Shown: positions 1 to 9,200 of the stretch, in pieces
Position numbering within the stretch: the stretch's first letter is position 1
How the letters are laid out: every line of letters starts with the position of its first letter
DNA from: Actinoplanes lobatus
GTDB taxonomy: Bacteria > Actinomycetota > Actinomycetes > Mycobacteriales > Micromonosporaceae
Assembly (NCBI RefSeq): GCF_014205215.1
Contig: NZ_JACHNC010000001.1
Span: 1,865,001-1,929,000, forward strand
Length of the DNA stretch: 64,000 nt
Direction of reading: 5' to 3'
Made by a program: the position numbers and the translations under genes
The notes under the pieces: generated by a model
Seen by the model: the letters and a program-made list of their open reading frames with translations, nothing else
What the model was told of the DNA's origin: nothing
Database searches by the model: none

Positions 1-3000
1 CACCGCCGATGATCACCACCTCGCCGGGCCGCTCCCCGGCCACCACGCGGGTCTCCAGCCGGTGCGCCGGCCCGCGCGCGGCCAGCACGGTCGCCGCGGT
101 CAGCACCTTCGTCGTCGAGGCTGGGGTGGTCATCTTGTCGGCGTTCCGCTCGTACAGCACCGTCCCGGTCGCCGCGTCGACCACCTGGACGTGCACGGTG
201 GAACCCAGCGCCGGCGCGTTGACCAGCGGATCCAGCGCCGCCTTGACGGCCGCCGGGTCCGGTGCGGCGCCGTCCGCCTCGGCCGCCGCCAGCACCGGCG
301 TCGGCGTCGGCTCCGGGGTGGGCGCCGCCGTCGTGGGCGCGGCGGTCGGTTCGGCGCCGAGCCATTCGTCGACCGGCCCGGGCCGCACCACGAGACCCGC
401 TGCCGCCGCCCCCGCCACCAGCGTCAAGATCACAAGAGCGGACACCATTTTCGTACGGGACTTGCGGGGAACCGCCTCGCCCGCAGCGACGCCGTCACCG
501 GTCCCGGCCGTAACGCCCGCGCCGGGCTGAGGTGCGGCTTGCGCTCCCCACGGCGGCGTACTCACCGAGGCGGTGTTCAACGGCACGGAGGCGCGCCCGT
601 AGCCACCCGGGTCCGCCGGGCCGCTCTCCCCGCCACCGCGTCCCGGCCCACCGATCCCCGGCCCGCCGTTTCCTGGCCCGCCGTTTCCTGGCCCACCAAT
701 CCCGGGCCCGCCGATCCCCGGCCCGCCATGACCCGGTCCATCGGCCCAGGGTCCGCCGGCCGCGGGTCCGCCGGCCCGGGGCGGGGTCCCGCCGGGTGCG
801 CCCGGCGCGGGTGCGATTCCGCCGGCGGGCAGCCCGAGGCTCGCGGTCCGGTCCGGATCCACGGAACGGCCCGGAGCAGCGGCCCGGCTCACGATCTGCC
901 CGAGGTTGGCGGTACGTCCCGGGTCGTTCTCCTGGCCCGGAGCAGCGGCGATCCCGGAGCCGGGCGCCCCGCCGAGATCGGAGGGCCTTCCCGGTTCGAG
1001 GGCCCGCCCGAAATCAGCGGTCCTCCCCGGATCGAGGGCCCGCCCGAAGTCGGCGGTCTTCCCCGGGTCCGTGCCTTGCCCCTCGCTCGGGCGGCCAGGC
1101 ACAGCGGCTTGACCGGCTCCGGACCAACCCGGCACAGGGGCGTGACCGACCTCAGGTCGACCCGGCACCGCGGCCGTCCCCTGCCCACCGTGCTGACGGG
1201 GATCGCCAGATTGACCCGAGTCGCCGACCTGACGGGGATCGCCAGGCAAACGAAGATCATCAGGCAGACGGTGGTCGCTGGGCTGACGGTGATCGCCGGG
1301 CTGACCCGGGTCACCGACCTGACGAGGATCGCCAGGCAAACGAAGATTGCCAGGCAAACGAGGGTCGGCAGGCTGGCCCTGGGCACCGACCTGACGGGGT
1401 TCGGCAGCCTGGCCCGGAGTACCGACCTGACGAGGATCGGCGGGCTGGCCCGAAGCGCCGACCTGACGAGGATCGGCGGGCTGGCCCGAAGCGCCGACCT
1501 GACGAGGATCGGCGGGCTGGCCCGAAGCGCCGACCTGACGAGGATCGGCGGGCTGGCCCGAAGCGCCGACCTGACGAGGATCGGCGGGCTGGCCCGAAGC
1601 GCCGACCTGAGCGGAGCCGGCGGAACGTCCATGCGTCCCGGGCTGCCCGTTCCCAGGACGGCCTGATCCGGCGACCTGACTCAGATCAGCGGGACGTCTC
1701 GGCGCTCCGGCCTGCCCAAGATCGGTCGGCCGGTTCGAAACGCCACCATGGTCCGGATTCGCAGTTTGCGCATCATGCGAAGCGCGGCCGGCCGGCCCAC
1801 CGTGCGCGGGCGGCCCGGCTGCCCACGCACCGCGCACGGCCGGCTCCCCGGGCAGACCCGGGCCCTCGCCGCCCTGCGGGACCGCGGCACGGTCTGGTCG
1901 CGGCGGCGTCGAACCAGGCTGAGGGGCCGAGCCGGACTGAGGTGTCAAGCCGGACTGAGGCATGGTGCTGGACTGAGCCGTGGTGCCGGACTGACCGGTG
2001 GTGCCGTGGTCCGCCTCGGCCTGGGGCTGCGCCGGTGAAGCCTGGCCCGGCCGATCGTCGGCCTGGTCGGGGCGGTGGCCCGGCCAGTTCCCGATCGGTC
2101 CGGGGCCGCTGGGCGGATACTCGCCGGAAGGCGCCATGGGAAGTCGCCCACCCGGCGCCGCGGCTTCATCACGGCTATTCGGCACGGTCGGCCCGGATGC
2201 CGGTTCCGCGAAAGGCGCCCGCCCCGGCGCGGCGGCCGGCGGAACGCTCGGATGACCCGGTTGAGCCCCGGTGAAGAAGTTCGGCGCCATCGACCTGGAC
2301 GGCGCGGTCTCGGGCCCCGGAACACTTCCCGGCCCTGCCTGTGCGTCCTGCCCAGGCCGCCCCACCTGCCCAGGCGGCCCCGGCTGTCCAAGCGGCCCCG
2401 GCTGTCCAGCCTGTCCCATATGCATGGCCTGTCCCACCTGCGCGGGCGACCCCACCTGTCCGGCCTGCCCTATCTGTGCGGCCGAAGGCATCTGCACGGC
2501 GCCTGTCGGCGCGGCCGAAGGCATCTGCACGGCGCCTGTCGGCGCGGCCGGAGGCATCTGCGGGCCGACCGCCGGAACCGAAGGCGACGCCTGCGCGGGC
2601 CGGGCCGCCCCTGAGGACGGTGGCTGCGGCACGATTCCCGGCCCGGGCGCGGGCGCGGCGGGTATTCGGCCGGACGCGGCCCCGGGCAGGAAGGCGGTGA
2701 GGTCGGTCATCGAGGCTGGAGGACCGGCCATCTGCCCGGCTCCGGACGCCCCCTGCGCCCCACCTCCCGAGCCGACTGTGGAGCCTGTGCCCGTCGCCGG
2801 CGCCTGTCCGGGCGCAAAAAGCTGACCAGGCGCAGGGGCCTGCCCAGACGTGGGCGCCTGACCGGGCGCGGAAGCCTGACCGGGCGCGGAAACCTGACCC
2901 GGCGCGGAAACCTGACCGGGCGCGAGCGGCTGACCAGGCGCGGATGAGCGACCAGCTACAGACGGATGACCAGGCGAGATCGGCTGACCAGGCGAGATCG

Positions 3001-3901
3001 GCTGACCAGGCGCGGAAGACTGGTCAGGCACGGACGGCTGACCAGGCGCGGGAGCGTGGCCAAACGTATGGGCCTGCGCAGGCGTAGGCATCTGACCGGG
3101 CGTGGACGGGTGACCCATGTCTGGAGCCCGGCCGGCGGCGGGTCCTTGTGGTGTGGCCGGCCGTCCGGGCGTACCGGATGGGTGTGGGTTTGCGGGTGAC
3201 CGGCCAGAGTCCTCGCCGGGCGCAGATGCCTTGGGAATCGATGCGCTCCCGGAAGTAGGTGCCGGTCCGGTGGGCGAATGGCCGCCGGCCGATGATTGCG
3301 GAACGCTCGCCCGGCCGGGAGCCGGCACAGACGGCGGGGAAGCCCGGCCCGGAATCGGCACGGAGGGCAGGGAAGCCTGACCCGAAGCCGGAACGGACGA
3401 CGGGAATGTCTGGCCCGCGGCCGGCGCGGACAGCGGGAAAGTCTGGCCCGCAACCGGCGCGGACAGCGGGAAAGCCTGGCCCGCAACCGGCGCGGACAGC
3501 GGGAAAGCCTGGCCCGCAACCGGCGCGGACGGCGGGAAAGCCTGGCCCGGAGCCGGAACGGACGGCGGTGAGGCCTGGCCGGAGGTCTGCGGCGCTGCGG
3601 ATGGCGGGGTGCCGGGCGAGGACGGCCCGGCAGGGGTGACCGTGGCACGGCCGGGGGTGGACTGCGCGTCCTCCTGCTGCCAGGGGAACGGCACCCGGGC
3701 GCCGGGGCCCGCGGGCGGGGCGACGGCGCGGCCGGCCGAGGGGGCCGCGGGAGCGAATGAGGGATCGGTCACACCCGATTTATCCGGATATGCCGGAGCT
3801 GCACCGGCTGGACCGGCGGATCCAATACCCTCTTCGGGGCCGGGCTGAGCATCCGACACGCCGCGTCCCTCCGGACCGTCATGTGAATCTTGCCTCGTCA
3901 C
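1..3901 (-). CDS. dacB: D-alanyl-D-alanine carboxypeptidase (PBP4/peptidase S13 type) with giant low-complexity N-terminus; C-terminus outside window
   Basis: Penicillin-binding D,D-carboxypeptidase that would trim peptidoglycan stem peptides outside the membrane. The frame is open from a GTG at 3901, preceded by AGGAGG at about 5 nt, to the window edge; I found no in-frame stop in the stretches I checked. Roughly residues 1-1150 are Pro/Gly/Ala/Gln/Ser-rich, with tandem 11- and 12-residue repeats. A hydrophobic segment follows (about 1152-1172, MVSALVILTLVAG), then an extracellular Pro/Thr linker, then the catalytic SxxK motif STTK (Ser about 1262) in the context NADKMTTPASTTKVLTAATV. SxN and KTG lie beyond the window. 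Ordinary family members lack this long cytoplasmic region. It runs divergently from ppa across 153 bp that hold both promoters. The enzyme call is firm. Translation of the whole N-terminus is inferred from frame continuity. Confidence 0.85.
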   Translation of the reverse strand, partial: MTRQDSHDGPEGRGVSDAQPGPEEGIGSAGPAGAAPAYPDKSGVTDPSFAPAAPSAGRAVAPPAGPGARVPFPWQQEDAQSTPGRATVTPAGPSSPGTPPSAAPQTSGQASPPSVPAPGQAFPPSAPVAGQAFPLSAPVAGQAFPLSAPVAGQTFPLSAPAAGQTFPSSVPASGQASLPSVPIPGRASPPSVPAPGRASVPQSSAGGHSPTGPAPTSGSASIPKASAPGEDSGRSPANPHPSGTPGRPATPQGPAAGRAPDMGHPSTPGQMPTPAQAHTFGHAPAPGQPSVPDQSSAPGQPISPGQPISPGHPSVAGRSSAPGQPLAPGQVSAPGQVSAPGQASAPGQAPTSGQAPAPGQLFAPGQAPATGTGSTVGSGGGAQGASGAGQMAGPPASMTDLTAFLPGAASGRIPAAPAPGPGIVPQPPSSGAARPAQASPSVPAVGPQMPPAAPTGAVQMPSAAPTGAVQMPSAAQIGQAGQVGSPAQVGQAMHMGQAGQPGPLGQPGPPGQVGRPGQDAQAGPGSVPGPETAPSRSMAPNFFTGAQPGHPSVPPAAAPGRAPFAEPASGPTVPNSRDEAAAPGGRLPMAPSGEYPPSGPGPIGNWPGHRPDQADDRPGQASPAQPQAEADHGTTGQSGTTAQSSTMPQSGLTPQSGSAPQPGSTPPRPDRAAVPQGGEGPGLPGEPAVRGAWAAGPPAHGGPAGRASHDAQTANPDHGGVSNRPTDLGQAGAPRRPADLSQVAGSGRPGNGQPGTHGRSAGSAQVGASGQPADPRQVGASGQPADPRQVGASGQPADPRQVGASGQPADPRQVGASGQPADPRQVGTPGQAAEPRQVGAQGQPADPRLPGNLRLPGDPRQVGDPGQPGDHRQPSDHRLPDDLRLPGDPRQVGDSGQSGDPRQHGGQGTAAVPGRPEVGHAPVPGWSGAGQAAVPGRPSEGQGTDPGKTADFGRALDPGRTADFGRALEPGRPSDLGGAPGSGIAAAPGQENDPGRTANLGQIVSRAAAPGRSVDPDRTASLGLPAGGIAPAPGAPGGTPPRAGGPAAGGPWADGPGHGGPGIGGPGIGGPGNGGPGNGGPGIGGPGRGGGESGPADPGGYGRASVPLNTASVSTPPWGAQAAPQPGAGVTAGTGDGVAAGEAVPRKSRTKMVSALVILTLVAGAAAAGLVVRPGPVDEWLGAEPTAAPTTAAPTPEPTPTPVLAAAEADGAAPDPAAVKAALDPLVNAPALGSTVHVQVVDAATGTVLYERNADKMTTPASTTKVLTAATVLAARGPAHRLETRVVAGERPGEVVIIGG
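1429..1608 (-). repeat. 36-bp tandem repeat inside dacB (12-residue unit)
   Basis: Five near-identical 36-bp units begin at 1429, 1465, 1501, 1537 and 1573. Degenerate relatives extend back to about 1200. On the minus strand each encodes GQPADPRQVGAS in the dacB frame. Because 36 is a multiple of three, copy-number changes would keep the frame. Confidence 0.9.
3388..3585 (-). repeat. 33-bp tandem repeat inside dacB (11-residue unit)
   Basis: Units start at 3421, 3454, 3487 and 3520, with diverged flanking copies. In the dacB frame they read QAFPLSAPVAG. The period is also a multiple of three but the sequence differs from the 36-bp array, so the two arrays arose independently. Confidence 0.85.
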
Positions 3902-4054
3902 ACGCCCCTCCTCACCCGTGGCGTCAGACTTAGGGGAGACTAGCGACATCCGGCACACCGTCGCGCGCGGATCCTGCGGGCCCTGCATCCAACCCCCGCT
4001 TTCCTGCCCGGCGGACCGGTCTATTCAAGCGGGCAAGCAAAAGGGGAGCGAATA

Positions 4055-4564
4055 ATGGATTTCGACGTTCTGGTTGAGATCCCCAAGGGGCAGCGCAACA
4101 AGTACGAGGTGGACCACAAGACCGGACGTATCCGGTTGGACCGGACCCTCTTCACCGCGACACAGTATCCCGCGGACTACGGCTACATCGAGGGCACCCT
4201 CGGGCAGGACGGCGACCCGCTGGACGCGCTGGTGCTGATCCAGGAGCCGACCTTCCCCGGCTGCCTGGTCCGGGCCCGCGCGATCGGCATGTACCGGATG
4301 ACCGACGAGCACGGCCGTGACGACAAGGTGCTCTGCGTTCCCTACGAGGACCCGCGTCAGGAGCACCTGCGCGACATCCACCACCTGGGCGAGTTCGACC
4401 GGATGGAGATCCAGCACTTCTTCACGGTCTACAAGGACCTGGAGCCGGGCAAGTCGGTCGAGGGCGCGACCTGGACCGGCCGGATCGAGGCGGAGGCCGA
4501 GATCCGGGCCTCCTTCAAGCGCGCCGAGGCCGCCGAGGCCGCTGAGGGCGAAGGCGAGCACTGA
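4055..4564 (+). CDS. ppa: Inorganic pyrophosphatase (family I)
   Basis: Soluble Mg-dependent enzyme hydrolysing pyrophosphate to two phosphates, which pulls biosynthetic reactions forward. The 169 residues match the usual length for bacterial family I enzymes. The signature DGDPLD is at residues 52-57, with the conserved substrate-pocket segments KYEVDHKTG near the N-terminus and [12 protein letters not shown] before the signature. The ATG follows GGGGAG at a normal distance. The C-terminus ends in an acidic Ala/Glu tail. Transcribed divergently from dacB and closed by a strong hairpin at 4592-4627. Confidence 0.97.
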   Translation: MDFDVLVEIPKGQRNKYEVDHKTGRIRLDRTLFTATQYPADYGYIEGTLGQDGDPLDALVLIQEPTFPGCLVRARAIGMYRMTDEHGRDDKVLCVPYEDPRQEHLRDIHHLGEFDRMEIQHFFTVYKDLEPGKSVEGATWTGRIEAEAEIRASFKRAEAAEAAEGEGEH

Positions 4565-4591
4565 TCGATCGCTCCCGCGAGACCGCTGACC

Positions 4592-4627
4592 GACCGCACC
4601 TGTGGGGCCCGCCCCGCAGGTGCGGTC
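4592..4627. terminator. Bidirectional hairpin between ppa and eccD
   Basis: Perfect 11-bp arms (4592-4602 and 4617-4627) around a G/C-rich centre lie between the convergent ppa and eccD stops. There is no strong T tract, as is common in actinobacteria. Confidence 0.75.
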
Positions 4628-4680
4628 GTATTGCGGGGTGTCCCAGCCGGCGGACCCGGGAGAGATAGCTCACACGGGCG

Positions 4681-6126
4681 TCAGCCCAGACCGGACACCG
4701 CACCGTAGAGGCCGGTCACCGCGCAGGCCACCGGGATCACCGAGACCACCGTGAGGGCGTCCAGCCAGTCGGCGGCACGGCCCAGGTAGGGCGACGGCGG
4801 GCGGCTCGCGTACCGGGCTCCGGCACCCACCGTGATCAGCGCGACCAGGACGGCTCCCGCGATCACCGCGGGCAGGGCGTCGCCGGCGCCGGTGAGCAGG
4901 TCGGCGCCGAGCGCGGCGCCGCCGGCGAGGCCGGCGACCAGCACCGGCACCCGGTGCCGCCAGGTGACGAAGAGGCGGGAGCGCAGCAGCAGCGCTGCCG
5001 CGCTGACCGCGAGCAGGATGCGTGCGGAGAGGGTGCCCGCGGTGGCGAGCACGGCGTAGGCGCCGGCCGCCAGGACGGCATGGCCGAGGAGCATTCCGGC
5101 GAGCAGTTCATCGGTACGCTCGACCGCCGCGAACACGGCCGCCCTCTGCGGTCGCTGACGGACCGTGTCGGCGCCGGGGCGGGACTGCCCGTCCGGAACC
5201 GCCGACTCGACGCCGGGCGGCAGGCTGACCGGCGGCAGCGGGGCCCGCCCGAACCGGACGGCGAGCAGCGGCAGCACCCCGATCCCGCAGACCAGCACCG
5301 AGATCAGCACCGCGGCACCGCCGGCCGCGTCGGTGAACAGCCCGGTGGCGGCGGTGAGCGCGCCCAGCAGGCCGACCGTAACGCCGGCCGTGAAGAACCG
5401 TGCCCCGGCCGCCACACCCGCCCCGGCCAGCGCCGACACCAGCAGGACGGCGACCGATCCGGCGAGCAGCTCCGGTCCGCCCAGCCAGGGCAGCGGGGTG
5501 AACACACCGCCACCGTCGCCGGAGGTGATCAGGAGCGCACCGCCGGCGAAGGCGTACGGCAGCGCGTACCCACCGAGGGCGACCCCGGCCCGGCCGTCGC
5601 CGTACGCCCGGGACGCGATGGTGCCGGTGAACGCCAGCAGCAGCGCCACGCCGAGCCCGGCGATCCCGGCGAGTTCCCCGTCCGGCCCGCTGAGCAGCAG
5701 GGCGGGCAGGCCGAGCGCGAGCGGGACGGCGGCCGCCGCCAGGGTCGCGGTACGGGTGGCGGCCGGGGTCCAGACACCGCCCCGGCGGCGGGCGCCGTCG
5801 GCGATGGCCTCGACGACGTCGTCGTACTCCAGCTCCGGCCACTCGTCGCCGGCCGGGACGAGATGCAGCACCTCGCCGTCGCGTACGCCCTGGGGGTGGA
5901 GGCCCTGAGCTGTGGCGAGCGCGACACCGTCGCCTCGCCGGAGCACCCACCCGCCGTGCTTCTCGCCCTCGTCGGCGAGGCCCTCGCCGGCGTGCCGGAG
6001 CACCTCGGGAAGCAGCTCGGCCAGTGGGACCTGCTCGGGGAGCGCCACGTCGACCCGACGGTGCGGTGCGCTGATCGTCACACGGGCAAGACCGACGCTC
6101 ACCAGGAATTCCTTCCGTTTGTCCAC
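4681..6126 (-). CDS. eccD: Type VII secretion integral membrane protein EccD
   Basis: Multi-spanning channel subunit of the ESX/type VII secretion machine. The N-terminal 90 or so residues are a soluble ubiquitin-like (YukD) domain, recognisable as LARVTISAPHRRVDVALPEQ. It is followed by a charged linker and about eleven hydrophobic membrane segments to the C-terminus. The 481-residue length is normal for EccD. The start is the GTG at 6126 (MDKRKEFLVSV). It is divergent from eccC with about 100 bp between them, so the two probably share a control region. No EccB or EccE gene lies on either side in this window. Confidence 0.9.
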   Translation of the reverse strand: MDKRKEFLVSVGLARVTISAPHRRVDVALPEQVPLAELLPEVLRHAGEGLADEGEKHGGWVLRRGDGVALATAQGLHPQGVRDGEVLHLVPAGDEWPELEYDDVVEAIADGARRRGGVWTPAATRTATLAAAAVPLALGLPALLLSGPDGELAGIAGLGVALLLAFTGTIASRAYGDGRAGVALGGYALPYAFAGGALLITSGDGGGVFTPLPWLGGPELLAGSVAVLLVSALAGAGVAAGARFFTAGVTVGLLGALTAATGLFTDAAGGAAVLISVLVCGIGVLPLLAVRFGRAPLPPVSLPPGVESAVPDGQSRPGADTVRQRPQRAAVFAAVERTDELLAGMLLGHAVLAAGAYAVLATAGTLSARILLAVSAAALLLRSRLFVTWRHRVPVLVAGLAGGAALGADLLTGAGDALPAVIAGAVLVALITVGAGARYASRPPSPYLGRAADWLDALTVVSVIPVACAVTGLYGAVSGLG

Positions 6127-6230
6127 AGCAACCGTGGTCGAGGCTGCGGGATCGACGGAACTTTACCTAGCATGGGCCGGTCGTGAAGTCCCGAGATGGC
6201 CGGGGCTGGTCACCGGTCGAGGGGGCGGAT

Positions 6231-9200
6231 GTGGGCACCGTGATGGTCAGGCGTGCGGCCCGCAGGCCGGCACCGGAGATTCCGTCCGATCCGCTGACCG
6301 TCGATCCGCCGCCGGAGATCCCGGAGCAGGTGGCGGCCCGCTGGCAGCAGTGGCTGATGGCGCTGCCGATGCTGGGCGGCACGCTGGCCATGGCGATGAT
6401 GATGGGGCAGGGCCGCGGCGGGGCTTATTCGTACGTGATCGGCGGCCTCTTCGGCGTCTCCTCGCTGGCCATGCTGACCACCTCGTTCGGAGCCTCGGGG
6501 GCGCCGCGCAAGGCGGAGATGATGTCCGCCCGCCGGGAGTACCTCCGCCATCTCGCGGCGCTGCGCAAGCGGGCGCGCGACACCGCCCAGCGGCAGCGGA
6601 CCGGCCTGCTCTACCGCCATCCCGACCCGGAGCGGCTCTGGTCGACGGTGGGCAGCCACCGGCTGTGGGAACGGCGCGGCGGGGACCCGGATTTCGGCGT
6701 GGTCCGCGTCGGTCTGGGCCCGCAGACGCTGGCCACCCCGCTGGTGCCGCCGGTCGCCCGGCCGCTGGACGAGCTGGAGCCGATGACCGCGGGAGCGCTG
6801 CGCCGCTTCCTGGACGCGTACTCGGTGGTGCCCGACCTGCCGGTGGCGATGTCGCTGCGCGGGTTCTCCCGGGTCTACATCCGCGGTGACGCGCCCGGCA
6901 CGGAGGGCCCGCGTGCCCTGGTCCGGGCGGTGCTGACCCAGCTCGCGGTGTTCCACGGGCCGGACGAGCTGGTGATCGCGGTCTGCGCCGGGCAGGAGGC
7001 GCGCGGCTGGTGGGAGTGGGTCAAGTGGCTGCCGCACGCGCAGCATCCGAGCCAGTTCGACGCGCTGGGCCCGGTCCGGCTGGTGGCCGGTGACGAGCCC
7101 ACGCTGGCCGGGTTGCTGGACGAGGTGATCGGTTCGCGGCCCCGGTTCCATCCCGGGGAGAGCGCCGGCAGCGTGCCGCACGTCCTGGTGGTGGTGGACG
7201 GCGCGGAGCCGGCGAACACCCGGCTCGACGACGCGCTGGACGGACTGACCGTGCTCGACCTGGACACCGCGCCGCCCCGGCTGCTGGACCGGTCGGCGCT
7301 GGTGCTGGAGGTCCGGTCGGACGGGATGCTCGGCACCTACACGATGGATCACGAGGGTGAGGTGGGCCGGGCGGACGGCCTGACCGTCGCGGAGGCCGAG
7401 GCGGTGGCCCGGCGGCTGGCGCCGCTGCGGCTGGCCACCGCCCCCGACCCGGGCGGCGCCCCGACCGCGTCGGCCGAGACCGGGCTGCCCGAGCTGCTCG
7501 GCATCGCCGACCCGGAGAACTACTCGGTGGCGCACGGGTGGCCGGCCCGCGCGCCGCGGGACCGGCTGCGGGTGCCGATCGGCGTGAGCGACGACGGGGT
7601 GCCGGTCGAGCTGGACATCAAGGAGTCCGCCCAGGACGGCATGGGCCCGCACGGCCTGCTCATCGGCGCCACCGGCTCGGGTAAGTCGGAGATCCTGAAG
7701 ACGCTGGTGCTGGCACTCGCCGCGACCCATTCGTCCGAGGTGCTCAACTTCATCCTGATCGACTTCAAGGGCGGCGCGGCGTTCGCCTCGATGGACCGGC
7801 TGCCGCACACCGCCGCGCTGGTCACCAACCTGGAGCACGCGCTGCCCCTGGTGGACCGGATGGCCGACGCCCTGGAGGGCGAGATGTCCCGGCGGCAGGA
7901 GGTGCTGGCCAAGGCGGGCAACTACGCGGGGCTGTACGACTACGACCGCGCCCGGGCCGGTGGCGCCCCGCTGCCCCCGCTGCCGACCCTGTTCGTGATC
8001 GTCGACGAGTTCACCGAGATGCTGAAGGAGAAGCCCGAGTTCATCGAGCTGTTCCTCCAGATCGGGCGGCTCGGCCGGTCGCTGGGCGTGCACCTGCTGC
8101 TGGCCAGTCAGCGGCTGGAGGACGGACGGCTGCGCGGGCTGGACACGCACCTGTCGTACCGGGTCGGCCTACGGACCAACTCGGCGCTGGAGTCACGGGC
8201 GGTGCTCGGCGTGCCGGACGCGTACGAGCTGCCCCGCTCCCCCGGTCACGGCTACCTGAAGTTCGGCACCGAGCCGCTGATCCGGTTCAAGGGCGTCTAC
8301 GTGGGCGGGCCGATCCGCCGGGCCGGCCGGGGCCCCGGCACTACCGATCACGTCGACCTGCGGGTGCTGCCGTGGACCACGCAGCACGTGGCGGTTCCGG
8401 CCTCCGCGCCCAAGCCGAAGCCGGCCGCCGAGCCGGAGGGCCCGAAACTGGTCGACGTGGTCGTCGACCGGCTGGTCGGGCAGGGCCCGCCGGCGCACCA
8501 GGTGTGGCTGCCGCCGCTCGAGGTGTCCCAGGTGCTGGACGAACTGCTCGGCCCGGTCGGGGTGACTCCGGGGCGCGGGCTGGCCTTCACCAACCCGGCG
8601 CTGCACGGTCGCCTCCAGGTGCCGGTCGCGGTCGTCGACAAGCCCCGCGAGCAGATGCGTGACGTGATGTGGTTGCAGCTGGCCGGCGCGGCCGGGCACG
8701 TCGCGGTGGTCGGCGGCACGCAGAGCGGCAAGTCGACCGCGCTGCGGACCCTGATCTGCGGTCTGGCGCTGACCCACACGCCGGCCGAGGTGCAGGTGTA
8801 CTGCCTGGACTTCGGCGGCGGCTCGCTCGGCACGCTGCGGGACCTGCCGCATGTGGGTGGGGTGTTCGGGCGGCTGGACGCGGAGGGCGTCCGGCGTACG
8901 GTCGGCGAGATGGTGACCCTGCTGGCCCAGCGGGAGGCCCGGTTCGCCGAGCTCGGGGTGGACTCGATGGCGGCGTACCGGAGCCGGCGGGCGGGCGGTT
9001 CCGACCCGTTCGGCGACGTGTTCCTGGTGGTCGACGGCTGGGCCACGGTCCGCAAGGAGTACGAGGAACTGGAGCCGGTCCTGACCGACCTGGCCACCCG
9101 CGGTCTGTCGTACGGGATCCACCTGGTGGCGGCGGCCTCCCGCTGGATGGACTTCCGTCCGGCCGTCCGGGATCTCTTCGGCTCCCGGCTGGAACTGCGG

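Noticed and set aside
62..3848. Long plus-strand and off-frame minus-strand ORFs rich in Arg/Pro/Gly across the first 3.8 kb
   Set aside because: They are shadows of the dacB low-complexity region; only the minus frame continuous with the membrane helix and STTK motif makes sense.
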